From assembly GCF_002013465.1 (NCBI RefSeq), contig NZ_MAFC01000021.1, positions 62,001-126,000 on the forward strand: a stretch of 64,000 nucleotides of DNA, in the 5' to 3' direction. Shown here in pieces: positions 10,013 to 19,598 of the stretch; position 1 is the stretch's first letter, and each line of letters begins with the position of its first letter. A model generated the notes under the pieces. That model searched no databases and was not told the origin of the DNA. It saw nothing but the letters and a program-made list of their open reading frames with translations. The position numbers and the translations under genes are program-made. The DNA comes from Mycobacterium sp. D16R12 (lineage in GTDB: Bacteria; Actinomycetota; Actinomycetes; Mycobacteriales; Mycobacteriaceae).

Positions 10013-11554
10013 ATGTCCACTCCCGCCCATCGGCTCACCGTCAACGGCAGATCCCTTCAGAACGCCGAATCCCACGGACTCGAGCGCGACGCCGTCGGCT
10101 CCTGGGGCGTCTTCGCTCAGGGATTGGCTGCTGCGGCACCCAGTGTCGCGGTCGCGACGGTGCCGTTCTCCCTGTTTGTCGCGGCCGGTAAGGGTGCCGC
10201 CTGGGCGGCGGTGATCGGGCTGGTGGCGGTGATCCTGATCGCCGCCACCATCAGCTTCCAAGCCAAAAGGACGGTGTCCTCGGGCTCACTCGGGACATAT
10301 GCCGGTAACGGGCTGGGCCCCGGCGCCGCATATGCCGCCGGTTTCAGCCTGCTCATCGGCTATATCACCTTCGCCACCACCGGCACTCTCGGCGGCGTGC
10401 TGTACTTCGAGTCCTTCCTCGACGCGATCGGAATCCACTCGGAGGCAACCGCGTTCAAACTCGCACTGGTGGCGGTGGTCGTTGCGGTCGCCGTCTACCT
10501 GCCCTACCGCGGTGTCTCTATCTCTGCAAAGTACGAACTCGTCTTCGAAATCATCGCCACCGCACTCATTCTCATCATCATCGTGGCCTCGTATGTCAGC
10601 TACGGCTGGCGTATCGACACCGAGCAGTGGTCGCTGTCCAACCTGGGAAACAGCACCACCTTCATCGCGGCGGTGACCGCGGTCGGCGCCTATGCGGGGT
10701 TCGAGAGTGTGGCCTCCCTGGGCGCAGAGTCCCGGGACGCGCACCGCACCATCGCCCGCTCACTGCTACGCGTCGTACTGATCATCGGCGTGCTGTACAT
10801 CCTGGCCACCTACCCACAGATCCTGCAATTCCGGAACATCGACGGCGACAGCGCGATACTGCCTCAGGTCGCCACGAATTCCGGTGTCGCATGGTCGATC
10901 TACCCGATAAGCCTCGCGGTGACCATCGCGTTCATCGTGTTCGTCACCGCGGTCATCAACTCGGCGGCGCGCGGGCTCTTCACCCTCGCCCATGAAGGGG
11001 CACTCCCGGCGGCCCTCGCGCGGGTGCACCCCGTCTACAAGACGCCCGTCGCCGGCATCTTTCTCATCGGGATCATCGCGGTGGCCTTTTCCGTGACCGC
11101 CACCCTCAGCTCGGTGGGCCGCCTGGTATTCGATGTGTACGGAAACTACGTGGCCAACTGGGGCTTTCTCACCAGTTACCTACTCGTGGTGGTGGCCACT
11201 CCCATCTGGCTGTACCGCATCAAGGCACTTACCCCGGCGCGGCTGGTGGTATCGGTCGCGGCCACCCTGGCCATCGGGTACGTGATCTTCAGCAATTTCT
11301 ATCCGGTGCCCACGTTCCCGTTCAACATCCTGCCGCTCATCTTCGGTGCGATCCTGCTCGCCGGACTGTTGCGCTACTGGTATCTACGAGCGCGACGGCC
11401 AGAAGTCGCAGCCCGGATCGGTTCCATCCAAACGCTTTCCGAGTCCGAGAAGCAGCGGTTGACCGAGCTCGGTATTCTGGAAGTTCTCCACGAGGAACCG
11501 ACCGCCGAACCCGAACCCGCCGCGCCCAGTGATTCAGGAGTTCTCGTCAAATGA
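10013..11554 (+). CDS. APC superfamily amino-acid/amine permease
   Basis: Integral membrane transporter of 513 residues with about 12-13 hydrophobic helices, a glycine-rich first helix region (VGSWGVFAQGLAAAAPSVAVA) and a hydrophilic C-terminal tail after residue 465. This is the plan of amino-acid/polyamine permeases. The ATG at 10013 has GAAGG a few bases upstream. Its stop overlaps the ATG of the next gene (ATGA), so it heads a permease / DszC-like / Eis-like / DszA-like operon and probably imports the compound those enzymes process. Substrate not deducible. Confidence 0.87.
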   Translation: MSTPAHRLTVNGRSLQNAESHGLERDAVGSWGVFAQGLAAAAPSVAVATVPFSLFVAAGKGAAWAAVIGLVAVILIAATISFQAKRTVSSGSLGTYAGNGLGPGAAYAAGFSLLIGYITFATTGTLGGVLYFESFLDAIGIHSEATAFKLALVAVVVAVAVYLPYRGVSISAKYELVFEIIATALILIIIVASYVSYGWRIDTEQWSLSNLGNSTTFIAAVTAVGAYAGFESVASLGAESRDAHRTIARSLLRVVLIIGVLYILATYPQILQFRNIDGDSAILPQVATNSGVAWSIYPISLAVTIAFIVFVTAVINSAARGLFTLAHEGALPAALARVHPVYKTPVAGIFLIGIIAVAFSVTATLSSVGRLVFDVYGNYVANWGFLTSYLLVVVATPIWLYRIKALTPARLVVSVAATLAIGYVIFSNFYPVPTFPFNILPLIFGAILLAGLLRYWYLRARRPEVAARIGSIQTLSESEKQRLTELGILEVLHEEPTAEPEPAAPSDSGVLVK

Positions 11555-12810
11555 CCGCCACCACCGCCTCACCACTCCTTGCGTACCAAGGGGTCAGCGA
11601 CACCGACTTCCCCGAGTGGACGCGGATCGCCGAACGTGTCGCCGACGAGCTGGCGTCCACCGCGCTGGAACGAGACCGCGCCAACCAAAACCCTGTCGCC
11701 GAGATCGCACTGCTACGCGAGCACGGCCTGCTGTCATTCGCCACCGCCCGCGAATTCGGTGGCGCCGGAGGAAGTCTGACCCAAGCGCTACAGCTCGGCA
11801 GGATCATCGCAGCAGCCGACGGCTCCATCGGCCAGCTCCTCGCCTACCACTTCTCCAACGGCCTATGGACACACATTCTCGGGTCTCCGGCTCAATGCGA
11901 GCACATCGCGCGCGGCGTGGGCGAGCAGGGCTGGTTCCAGGGCAGCCTCAGCAATCCACGTGACCCGGGCATCACGGTTACCCGGACAGACGAGGGCTAT
12001 CGCGTCAACGGCAGGCGGACATTCGCCACCGGGGTCGCGGTAGCCGACCTGATCACTGTGCTGCTCTACGAAGAAGAGCCGATCAACGCGATCATCCCCC
12101 GCGACCGGGAAGGTCTGCGATTCAACAACGATTGGGACAACCTCGGCCAACGTCTTACCGCAAGCGGCAGTGTCGAATTCAGCGATGTTCTGCTTCGGCA
12201 CGACGAGGTGCTCACCGGCCTCGATGAGTACGGTGACGACCGTGAGTATCACGACGGACTGCGGGCGTTGTTCAGCCAGCTGATCTTCGTACACCTGTAC
12301 CTCGGGATCGCCGAGGGAGCACTCGCCGCCGGCGTCACATACGTCAGAGACAAGGGCCGTCCATGGCCCGAGGCACACTCCACGGAGGTGACGGAGGATC
12401 CGTACCACCAGCAGCTGCTAGGGCGCCTGTCGGCGGGTATCGCCGCGGGAATCGCCCTCGCCGACGCGGTGACCAAGGAATTCGAGCAGACCCTGGCAGC
12501 CGGTCAAGCACTCACCGCCGCCCAGTGGGGCGCGCTGGCCATTCGAGTGGATCAGGCCAAGTCCGTTGCCACCGAGGTGTCCTTGGATGTGACACACAAC
12601 ATCTTCCAGGCCACCGGCGCTCGGTCAACGGCCAATTCGGTGGGGCTGGATATTTATTGGCGCAATGCACGCACACACACCACCCACGATCCGCTGCCGT
12701 ACCGCCAGCGCGAGATCGGGCAGTATCTGTTGACCGATGAGTGGCCGTCACCACGCAGCCTCACTGGCCTCGGTCGCCTCGCAGCCACGACGCAGGGCAA
12801 GGGATCGTGA
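11551..12810 (+). CDS. DszC/SfnB-like flavin monooxygenase (acyl-CoA dehydrogenase fold)
   Basis: 419 residues with an acyl-CoA dehydrogenase fold. The C-terminal motif NARTHTTHDPLPYRQREIGQ is typical of the DszC/SfnB group of flavin-dependent monooxygenases, which act on sulfur heterocycles, sulfones or amines rather than on acyl-CoA. Such enzymes need reduced flavin from a partner reductase, and none is encoded nearby. ATG 11551 overlaps the permease stop by 4 bases, and its own stop overlaps the next GTG. With the DszA-like enzyme two genes downstream it forms a two-monooxygenase set. The substrate is inferred only as an N- or S-containing organic molecule. Confidence 0.82.
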   Translation: MTATTASPLLAYQGVSDTDFPEWTRIAERVADELASTALERDRANQNPVAEIALLREHGLLSFATAREFGGAGGSLTQALQLGRIIAAADGSIGQLLAYHFSNGLWTHILGSPAQCEHIARGVGEQGWFQGSLSNPRDPGITVTRTDEGYRVNGRRTFATGVAVADLITVLLYEEEPINAIIPRDREGLRFNNDWDNLGQRLTASGSVEFSDVLLRHDEVLTGLDEYGDDREYHDGLRALFSQLIFVHLYLGIAEGALAAGVTYVRDKGRPWPEAHSTEVTEDPYHQQLLGRLSAGIAAGIALADAVTKEFEQTLAAGQALTAAQWGALAIRVDQAKSVATEVSLDVTHNIFQATGARSTANSVGLDIYWRNARTHTTHDPLPYRQREIGQYLLTDEWPSPRSLTGLGRLAATTQGKGS

Positions 12811-13988
12811 CGGATATCCGCTTCCTGCAGACCTCGGCGGAGCGTGAGCGCGCCTTCAGGGTTTTCTGGAGGGCCATGGTGGGGTTGCCGCCACTGGGCG
12901 ATATCGCGGTCGACCAATTGCTCGAAGCGGGAAGATATCTGGGTGCTTTCGACGATGCGGAGCTCGTCGGCGGAGCCGATTCATATACCAGCTGGCTCAC
13001 CGTCCCCGGCGGCGCACGGGTTCCGCATGCGGCTGTCACACATATCGGTGTGCTGCCCACCCACACCAGGCGCGGAATACTCACCTCTCTGGTCACCCGG
13101 CAGCTCACCGATATCGCCGGACGCGGAGAACTCGTCGCCAGCCTGCGCGCCTCCGAAGCGGTGATCTACCGTCGTTTCGGCTATGGGGTCGCAACCAGCA
13201 GCGCGACGTACCGCATCCAGAGACGGCGAGCGCTGGCGCACAGTCCCATTGACGCCGGACCCGTCACTTTGCTCGATGCATACTCCTCACCGGAGCGACT
13301 CGCCGGGATCTATGAACGCGCGGCGTGGACCGGGGCGGTGGCACGTCCGCCGCAGTGGTGGCGGCTGCACGAATTGTTCGAGGCGTCCGACCCGGTGAAG
13401 TCCTATGTAGTCACTCACGCCGAGGGTTATGTCAGATATCGGCCACGGAACACCACCGAGTGGTTCGCCAGTGACGCCCGGACGATATCCGTGGATGATC
13501 TTGTCGCACATAGCGATAATGCTTACCGTGCACTGGTCGGCCACCTGTTGGGTCTGGATCTTGTCGATGTCATCGAGCTCGGCCCACGCCCGGTCGACGA
13601 TCCCCTGCCCCACCTCGTCACCGATCCGCGCGCGGTGACGGCCACCGGTGTCCGCGACGAGACCTGGCTCCGGCTGGTCGATGTCGAGGCAGCATTGGCG
13701 GCACGCACGTACACGGACACGGCACCGGTGGTGATCGAGGTGCGCGATGACCTGCTTCCCCATAACTCGGCACGGTTCGCCGTAGGCGCCGACAAAGTGC
13801 GGCGCACCCAGCACACCCCTGACGTGTCACTCGATGTCGCCGCGCTGGGGTCGGTCTATCTCGGCGGCAACTCGTGGACACAACTGGCACGCGCCGGGCT
13901 GGTGTCGGCGCAGTCGACAGGCGCGATCACGTTGGCGGACGCCCTGTTCTCGACCGGCGCACAGCCTTTCGCCGGTACCAACTTTTAG
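12807..13988 (+). CDS. eis1: Eis-family N-acetyltransferase
   Basis: 393 residues with the Eis plan. An N-terminal GNAT domain has the acetyl-CoA loop (LPTHTRRGILTSL) and LRASEAVIYRRFGYG. A second GNAT-like domain carries DPLPHLVTDPRAV, and a C-terminal sterol-carrier-like domain (ALGSVYLGG) ends in phenylalanine, whose terminal carboxylate is catalytic in Eis. GTG 12807 overlaps the previous stop (GTGA), so longer in-frame starts are rejected. Position beside mmpS4 recalls M. abscessus Eis1, which to my knowledge is not the main aminoglycoside-modifying Eis of that species. Being locked in a catabolic operon suggests a physiological amine substrate. Confidence 0.85.
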   Translation: MTDIRFLQTSAERERAFRVFWRAMVGLPPLGDIAVDQLLEAGRYLGAFDDAELVGGADSYTSWLTVPGGARVPHAAVTHIGVLPTHTRRGILTSLVTRQLTDIAGRGELVASLRASEAVIYRRFGYGVATSSATYRIQRRRALAHSPIDAGPVTLLDAYSSPERLAGIYERAAWTGAVARPPQWWRLHELFEASDPVKSYVVTHAEGYVRYRPRNTTEWFASDARTISVDDLVAHSDNAYRALVGHLLGLDLVDVIELGPRPVDDPLPHLVTDPRAVTATGVRDETWLRLVDVEAALAARTYTDTAPVVIEVRDDLLPHNSARFAVGADKVRRTQHTPDVSLDVAALGSVYLGGNSWTQLARAGLVSAQSTGAITLADALFSTGAQPFAGTNF

Positions 13989-13997
13989 GAGAACCCT

Positions 13998-15329
13998 GTG
14001 CCTGATGGTCTTCGCCAGCTCCACCTCCTTGCCTTCGGCAACGTGCGCTCGGGTGGCGCGTGGCGGCTTCCCGGCGTTCGGAACGGCCCGGCCAACCAGC
14101 TCGACACGTTGGTTGCCACCGCGAAAGCGGCGGAAGCGGCCAAGTTCGACGCCATCTTCTTCGCCGACGGCCTCAACTTCGGCCCGGAAGCCACCTGGGC
14201 CCACAAGTCCACCGAGGACTTCGAACCGCTCACGGCCACCTCATACCTCGCCGCGGTCACCGACCACCTGGGCCTGGTAGTCACCGGATCTTCGACCTTT
14301 CAACCGCCGTATCACCTGGCGCGCCAACTGTTATCGCTCGATCATCTGAGCGCAGGGCGCGCCGGATGGAACCTCGTGACGAGCTTCGCGCAGGCGGCGG
14401 CCGCCAACTTCGGCGAGCGCGGCTTCCTCCCGCACGACGAGCGCTACCGACTGGCAGAAGAGACGCTTCAGGTGGTGAAGGCCCTATGGCATTCCCTCGA
14501 ATCGGATACCGTCATCGAGGACCGCGCAACGGGTATCTACAGTGATGTCAACAAGATTCATGTCACCAACCACGATGGTGAGTATCACAAGGTCAAGGGG
14601 CCACTCGGCGTCACGCCGTCCCGCCAGGGACACCCGGTGATCTTTCAGGCCGGATCTTCCACCACGGGAAGGGCGTTCGCCGCCAAACATGCCGAGGTGG
14701 TCTTCACCGGACAGACCGACATCGACCGCGCCAAGAGTTTCTGTCGACAACTCCACCGGGAAGCCCGCGCCTCCGGACGAACCTCCGCCCCGTTGATCAC
14801 CCCTTCCCTCGGCGTCGTCGTCGGCTCTACCGAGGCGGAGGCACATGCCGTGGAAAGCACCGTCTACGAACACTTCATCCCCGAATATCAGGCGGGGTGG
14901 CTCCTCGAAGTAGACGTCAACGTCATCGGTGCCGACCTGGACGGCCCGGTGCCTGCGTCCGCATTCCCGGACACTACCGAAACCCATCAAACCGCACTGG
15001 CCGGATACAAACACCTTGCCACCGTCGGTAATCCGACGGTTCGGGAGTTCCTCTACCGCACGTTGAACGCGTTCGGTACGAGGTTTGTCGGATCCGCCGA
15101 GCAGGTGGCCGATCAGATCGAGCGGTGGTTCACCGAAGGTGCGGCCGACGGGTTCATTCTGAGCACATCGGGACTACCTGGCCAATTCGAACTGTTTACC
15201 GAACAGGTCGTGCCAATCCTGGTGCGTCGCGGCATTTTCCGCGCCGAATACACCGGGTCCACACTGCGCGAGCACTTGGCCTTGGCCTGGCCGGCACCGC
15301 AGCGCGCACCGGCCCTTCTTGCCCATTAG
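13998..15329 (+). CDS. NtaA/SnaA/DszA-type FMN-dependent monooxygenase
   Basis: 443-residue bacterial luciferase-like (LLM class) TIM-barrel enzyme. It has FFADGLNFGPEATW, the domain core RQLLSLDHLSAGRAGWNLVTS and the long C-terminal half of the NtaA/SnaA/DszA/SsuD-related family, which oxidises aminopolycarboxylates or sulfones with FMNH2. GTG 13998 is preceded by TTTTAGGAGAACC, a clear ribosome binding site, 9 bases after the eis-like stop. Last gene of the operon. Its stop shares bases with that of the convergent carbonic anhydrase gene. Confidence 0.88.
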   Translation: MPDGLRQLHLLAFGNVRSGGAWRLPGVRNGPANQLDTLVATAKAAEAAKFDAIFFADGLNFGPEATWAHKSTEDFEPLTATSYLAAVTDHLGLVVTGSSTFQPPYHLARQLLSLDHLSAGRAGWNLVTSFAQAAAANFGERGFLPHDERYRLAEETLQVVKALWHSLESDTVIEDRATGIYSDVNKIHVTNHDGEYHKVKGPLGVTPSRQGHPVIFQAGSSTTGRAFAAKHAEVVFTGQTDIDRAKSFCRQLHREARASGRTSAPLITPSLGVVVGSTEAEAHAVESTVYEHFIPEYQAGWLLEVDVNVIGADLDGPVPASAFPDTTETHQTALAGYKHLATVGNPTVREFLYRTLNAFGTRFVGSAEQVADQIERWFTEGAADGFILSTSGLPGQFELFTEQVVPILVRRGIFRAEYTGSTLREHLALAWPAPQRAPALLAH

Positions 15330-15826
15330 TCCTGGGCGAGCACCTCACGCAACGTGCCGTCCGTGACGTCGTAGACAAATCCCCGCACACTGCCTGTCCG
15401 TGGAACAAACGGGTTGGCCTTGATCCGGGCCACCGACTGTCGGACGTCCTCGTCCAGATCGGTGAAGGCCTCGGCAGACCAGGGCGGCTTGATCCCCGTC
15501 TCGTCCTGAATCGAACGCTTGAAGGCATCGTCGGTGAAGGTCAGCATGCCGCAATCGGTGTGGTGGATGAGAATGATCTCCTCGGTGCCCAGCAGCCGTT
15601 GCGAGATGGCCAGTGACCGGATCTCGTCCTCGGTGATAACGCCTCCCGCGTTGCGGATGACGTGGGCATCGCCTTCGTGAAGACCGAGCAGTCCATACGG
15701 ATTCAGGCGCGCATCCATGCACGCGACAATCGCAATCTTGCGGCCGGGAGGTAGTGGCAGATCACCCTTGTCGAAGTTGGCCGCATAGGCCTGCGCGTTG
15801 TTCAGCAGTTCGTCAGTGGTCGACAT
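15326..15826 (-). CDS. Beta-class carbonic anhydrase
   Basis: 166-residue zinc enzyme interconverting CO2 and bicarbonate. Zinc ligands are visible: Cys36 in CMDAR, with the Asp38-Arg40 dyad, and His89-x2-Cys92 in HHTDCG. Length and motifs match the small beta-carbonic anhydrases of mycobacteria (Rv1284 type). ATG 15826. Its stop overlaps tail-to-tail the stop of the monooxygenase gene (TTAG at 15326-15329), leaving no room for a terminator between them. Confidence 0.93.
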   Translation of the reverse strand: MSTTDELLNNAQAYAANFDKGDLPLPPGRKIAIVACMDARLNPYGLLGLHEGDAHVIRNAGGVITEDEIRSLAISQRLLGTEEIILIHHTDCGMLTFTDDAFKRSIQDETGIKPPWSAEAFTDLDEDVRQSVARIKANPFVPRTGSVRGFVYDVTDGTLREVLAQD

Positions 15827-15857
15827 GGCGCGAAGCTACGCGCGAGCATATACATGG

Positions 15858-16997
15858 TCAACGGTTACGAGCGGTCTGATCCCAGATGTGATCGCACACC
15901 GTCAACAAATACTCACGGACGCCGCCGTACGGAGGATGCCAACCACCGTTCAGCTCGGAGATTGCGTCGCGAACCAATCCACGGACCTCGCCGTCCGTCC
16001 CGACGGCAAGTAGCTCGCCGGGCGCGACGGCGAAGGGCACGGCCGAGCTCGAACCGACGATCTGGAGCACCGACAGCCGCTCGCGCGTTCGAGGTCCGAA
16101 CATGGCCACGCTTTTACGTTCGAGTTCGTCATGGAATTCCTGTGCGCTGAGAATTCCTTCCCGCCAACGACTCCCGTCAAGGATCTGCTCTATGGACAAC
16201 ACCTCACCGATGTAGCTACTGGCCAATCCGTTGGTGGCTGCCAAGAGTTCCCGATGTTCGGAATCCAACGCCGCACCGAGATGCGCTGTCAGCAAGTTCA
16301 ATTCGGACTGACTGGCACCGGGGCGACGCTGAGCAGGAGCTGCGGGCCTAACAAGCGTTGTCAGTTCAGCGAGCTTGGCGACGATCTCGACCATCGTCGG
16401 AGGAGACGGGCGGATATCGCGCCCCCAGGTTCGGGCGTGGGGGCCCATCTCCTGCTCGGCCAGGTACATGCCCTGCTCAAGATTCTCGTGATGTAGATAG
16501 GAGTACAGATCCGGCCACATCGTCCGCGAATCGATACCGAGCGGGAACACACTTCCCGCTCGTGCTTCATCGGACTGCCCGGTGTACAGATAGAGGCAGC
16601 CGGCGTAGCCGTTGCCGGTATCGGCGATCGGCGCGAACTGGGTCGAATCGTCGGCGACACCGAGGTCTTCGGCGGTATCGGTCTCATCAAACCATTGCGC
16701 GATGGTGCGAGCAGTCTCACCCCAACGATCGCCGATACCAATATCGCTGGTGCCCAACAAGTTCGTACTGAAGTGATAGCTCTCCCAGCCGTTGGCGACG
16801 CCGAGGAACTCGCGATACTGCGGATCAAGCGGGCGGCCGAGCCGCTCCTCGGCATCGCGAAGTTGTTCCTCGGTGGCACCAGGATTGGGGTGCGTCACCG
16901 GATACAGGCCGTCGTCCACCGAGGCATGCCGCCGCTTGTTGTCGATCATTGCGTCGAGTAATTCACGCCAGGCCTGAATTCCAACCGGTTCCGCCAC
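15858..16997 (-). CDS. Tandem SMI1/KNR4 (SUKH) domain protein
   Basis: 379-residue cytosolic protein with two SUKH-like units. Unit 1 spans about residues 35-190 (GATEEQLRDAEERLGRPLDPQYREFLGVANGWES). Unit 2 spans about 225-370 (GASQSELNLLTAHLGAALDSEHRELLAATNGLA) and ends in GGVREYLLTVCDHIWD. SUKH proteins are best known as immunity proteins against polymorphic toxins; others have house-keeping roles. No toxin, WXG100 or T7SS gene is adjacent, so it is an orphan. Starts at ATG 16997. The 30-base gap to the carbonic anhydrase gene start is unremarkable. Confidence 0.78.
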   Translation of the reverse strand: MAEPVGIQAWRELLDAMIDNKRRHASVDDGLYPVTHPNPGATEEQLRDAEERLGRPLDPQYREFLGVANGWESYHFSTNLLGTSDIGIGDRWGETARTIAQWFDETDTAEDLGVADDSTQFAPIADTGNGYAGCLYLYTGQSDEARAGSVFPLGIDSRTMWPDLYSYLHHENLEQGMYLAEQEMGPHARTWGRDIRPSPPTMVEIVAKLAELTTLVRPAAPAQRRPGASQSELNLLTAHLGAALDSEHRELLAATNGLASSYIGEVLSIEQILDGSRWREGILSAQEFHDELERKSVAMFGPRTRERLSVLQIVGSSSAVPFAVAPGELLAVGTDGEVRGLVRDAISELNGGWHPPYGGVREYLLTVCDHIWDQTARNR

Positions 16998-17028
16998 GTT
17001 CCCCCCTTAACCGCCCAGCAGATTACGA

Positions 17029-17044
17029 CGGGCCCCCCGGCCCG
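17029..17044 (-). terminator. Small GC hairpin after lpdC
   Basis: Inverted repeat CGGGCC-CCCC-GGCCCG just past the lpdC stop and before the SUKH gene. The stem has only 6 pairs and no T-run follows on the minus strand, so termination is a weak inference. Confidence 0.3.
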
Positions 17045-17051
17045 CGACAGA

Positions 17052-18449
17052 TCAGAAGTTGATCATGTGCCCCGCGAGTCCGTGGAACGCCTCCTGCAGC
17101 GCCTCGGACAACGTCGGGTGCGTGTGCACGTTGCGAGTCAGTTCGTTGACCGTGAGGTCCCACTTCTGCGCGAGCGTCAGCTCGGGCAGAAGCTCGGAAA
17201 CATCGGGGCCGATCAGGTGTCCGCCAATCAGCTCGCCGTACTTGGCGTCGGCGATCAGCTTCACGAAACCGGTCGGGTCCGCGAGGCCGTGCGCCTTGCC
17301 GTTGGCGGTGAACGGGAACTTGGCCACCTTGACGTCGTATCCCTCGGCGCGGGCCTGCTCCTCGGTGAGCCCGAAGCTGGCGACCTGCGGCTGACAGAAC
17401 GTAGCGCGGGGCATCATCCGGTAATCGCCCAGCTCCAACGTCTCTGCACCGGCAATGGTTTCAGCGGCGACAACACCCTGCGCCTCGGCGACGTGCGCCA
17501 GCTGCAGTTTGGAGGTGACGTCTCCAATGGCGTAGATGTGCGGCACGTTGGTACGCATCCGCTCGTCGATGGCGATCGCGCCGCGGTCGGTGAGCGCGAC
17601 GCCGGTCTTGTCCAAGCCGAAGCCTTCGACGTTCGGGGCAAAACCGATGGCCTGCAACACCTTGTCGGCGACGAGATCGCTTTCCTGCCCGTCCTTGCTG
17701 ACCTTGACCGTGACCTGCGATCCGCTATCGGTAATCGATTCGACCTTGGTACCGGTGAGGATCTTGACGCCCAGCTTCTTGTACTGCTTCTCGATCTCCT
17801 TGGACACCTCGGCGTCCTCGTTGGGCAGTGCCCGCGGCAGGAACTCGACGATGGTGACATCCACGCCGTAGTTCTTGAGGACGTAGGCGAACTCCATACC
17901 GATGGCGCCGGCACCCGCGATGATGATCGATCCGGGCAGCTCGCGGCTCATGATCTGCTTCTCGTAGGTGACCACGTTCTCCGAGAGGGCGGTCCCGGGT
18001 ACCAGCCGCACGCTGCTGCCGGTGGCGATGATCACATTGGCGAAGGTCAGCGTCTCCGTCGAGCCGTCGGCCTTTTTCACGGCGAGCGTATTGGCATCGG
18101 TAAAGGTGCCCACACCCTCGTACTCGGTGATCTTGTTCTTCTTCATCAAGAAGTGCACACCGGCCACACGCCCCTCGGCGACCTTGCGGCTGCGGTCGAA
18201 CGCGGCACCGAAATCGAAGGTGGCCTCACCACTGATGCCGAATGTCTTGGCTTCCTTGGTGAAGATGTGGGCCAGCTCCGCGTTCCGCAGCAGCGCCTTG
18301 GACGGGATACACCCGACATTGAGGCAGACCCCGCCCCAATACTTCTCCTCGACGATGGCTGTAGTCAGACCCAACTGGGCTGCGCGAATGGCCGCGACAT
18401 AGCCACCGGGACCTGCTCCGAGAACGACGACGTCATAGTGTGCAGTCAC
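17052..18449 (-). CDS. lpdC: Dihydrolipoyl dehydrogenase
   Basis: 465-residue flavoprotein, E3 of pyruvate and other 2-oxo-acid dehydrogenases; in mycobacteria also part of the peroxynitrite reductase system. It has the FAD-binding GAGPGGY, the redox disulfide CLNVGC, the NAD-binding [11 protein letters not shown], and the C-terminal His-Glu pair in [15 protein letters not shown]. Ends GHMINF as in Rv0462. GTG 18449 ([11 protein letters not shown]) has GGTGGAG in front; the in-frame GTG 9 bases upstream is less likely. Confidence 0.96.
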   Translation of the reverse strand: MTAHYDVVVLGAGPGGYVAAIRAAQLGLTTAIVEEKYWGGVCLNVGCIPSKALLRNAELAHIFTKEAKTFGISGEATFDFGAAFDRSRKVAEGRVAGVHFLMKKNKITEYEGVGTFTDANTLAVKKADGSTETLTFANVIIATGSSVRLVPGTALSENVVTYEKQIMSRELPGSIIIAGAGAIGMEFAYVLKNYGVDVTIVEFLPRALPNEDAEVSKEIEKQYKKLGVKILTGTKVESITDSGSQVTVKVSKDGQESDLVADKVLQAIGFAPNVEGFGLDKTGVALTDRGAIAIDERMRTNVPHIYAIGDVTSKLQLAHVAEAQGVVAAETIAGAETLELGDYRMMPRATFCQPQVASFGLTEEQARAEGYDVKVAKFPFTANGKAHGLADPTGFVKLIADAKYGELIGGHLIGPDVSELLPELTLAQKWDLTVNELTRNVHTHPTLSEALQEAFHGLAGHMINF

Positions 18450-18487
18450 GCACTCCACCCTAGTAGGACGACCTCAAGCGGGGAGCG

Positions 18488-19249
18488 TCAAGCCCGGTCT
18501 CGGTACTGAATACCCCAACTGCGCAGCGGTTCCGGGCACAAGGACTGCACCCCGGGCACCGAGGGTGCGGTGCACGCCACATAGCCGTACTTGACTCCGG
18601 CGGCCGCCACCGAGATCGCGGGCGCCGTCAGCACGGCAAAAGCGAGGGCGACAACTATCGGGAGCGGTTCCACCATGGCCAGCAGCAGCGCGACCACCAC
18701 ACAGATAAACACCCAGATCAGCACGTAGGTGACGGCGATCGTCCGGTCGTTCGGCAGCAGAGTCTCGAACCAGTGCTGGTAGAGCAGCAGCCCAATCGCA
18801 CCGGCCGGAATCCACACCGCCAGCAACAGCAACAGCAACACCCAGCGCTTCAGGAAGGCCGGTTCCCGCTCCGCGGGTACCCGTACCGGCTTCGCGGGCT
18901 CGTCGACGACCACCGGAACCGCGCCGGTATAGGGGTCGGGCGTCATCGATTCGGCCGACGTGATCGGCATCGCGCCGGTGTGGTCGCTGCCAACGTCAAA
19001 CGCCGCAGTCAGTGGCAACGCATCGGTGTCGATGCGGCCGGTGGTTACCAGATCTTCGTCATCCTTGAACGCCGAGAATGCGGTGAAGGTGGCGGTATCC
19101 AAACCGTCTCTGCTTCTACCGCCATCGATCGGCACGGCCAGCGGATCGGCGAGGTCGCCCTCGACGATGCTCGGCTTCTCCGTGCCGTCCACAAGCTCAG
19201 TCTCAGCACTCGTCTTTTCGACGGTGTTTTCTGCATTTTTGTCAGACAC
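18488..19249 (-). CDS. Membrane protein with acidic N-terminal tail
   Basis: 253 residues. About 130 acidic, Ser/Thr-rich N-terminal residues, predicted disordered and cytosolic, precede three hydrophobic helices (roughly 133-157, 168-190, 192-212). A short tail with two cysteines (VACTAP, QSLCPEP) follows. No catalytic motif. GTG 19249 overlaps the stop of the small membrane-protein gene upstream by 8 bases. Its place next to lpdC fits Rv0461, a membrane protein of unknown function. Function unknown. Confidence 0.75.
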   Translation of the reverse strand: MSDKNAENTVEKTSAETELVDGTEKPSIVEGDLADPLAVPIDGGRSRDGLDTATFTAFSAFKDDEDLVTTGRIDTDALPLTAAFDVGSDHTGAMPITSAESMTPDPYTGAVPVVVDEPAKPVRVPAEREPAFLKRWVLLLLLLAVWIPAGAIGLLLYQHWFETLLPNDRTIAVTYVLIWVFICVVVALLLAMVEPLPIVVALAFAVLTAPAISVAAAGVKYGYVACTAPSVPGVQSLCPEPLRSWGIQYRDRA

Positions 19250-19520
19250 TGTGAATCACCTGTATCGCCGCAAGAATCCCGAACCACCCGGGAGAAATCG
19301 CCAGCACGAATGCCGCCAGAACCGTCATCCATTTACGCGTGGACGCGATCAAGATGAAGAACCCGATCAGGCTGGGTACCGCGACAACAACGCCGATGAA
19401 TAGGTCGGGACGCACTGGTTCGTGCGCGACAAACACGCTAGACATCCCAGCGACAAGTCCAACTGCTATCCCCAGCAGCATCGCGCTAGCTACAACCTGC
19501 GCGCGTGGCAGTGGTATCAC
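19242..19520 (-). CDS. Small hydrophobic membrane protein
   Basis: 92 residues, almost entirely three hydrophobic helices (about residues 8-30, 36-57 and 62-85). GTG 19520 is chosen because AGGAG stands 7 bases upstream; an ATG at 19571 is possible but would crowd the divergent peptidase gene. Overlaps the next gene by 8 bases. Position fits Rv0460. Function unknown. Confidence 0.72.
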   Translation of the reverse strand: MIPLPRAQVVASAMLLGIAVGLVAGMSSVFVAHEPVRPDLFIGVVVAVPSLIGFFILIASTRKWMTVLAAFVLAISPGWFGILAAIQVIHSV

Positions 19521-19598
19521 GAGAAAACTCCTGCTCGGTGTTCTGTCCGCCCCCGGGCCACCTTCGACCATACTGCGATCACTGGCACACTGGCTCAA

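Noticed and set aside
12807..13988. Aminoglycoside resistance gene call for the Eis-like protein
   Set aside because: Family membership alone does not show drug acetylation, and the operon context points to another substrate.
17067..18509. 480-codon open frame on the plus strand across lpdC
   Set aside because: Antisense shadow of the high-GC lpdC gene; it lacks domain features and a ribosome site, while the minus-strand protein is unmistakable.
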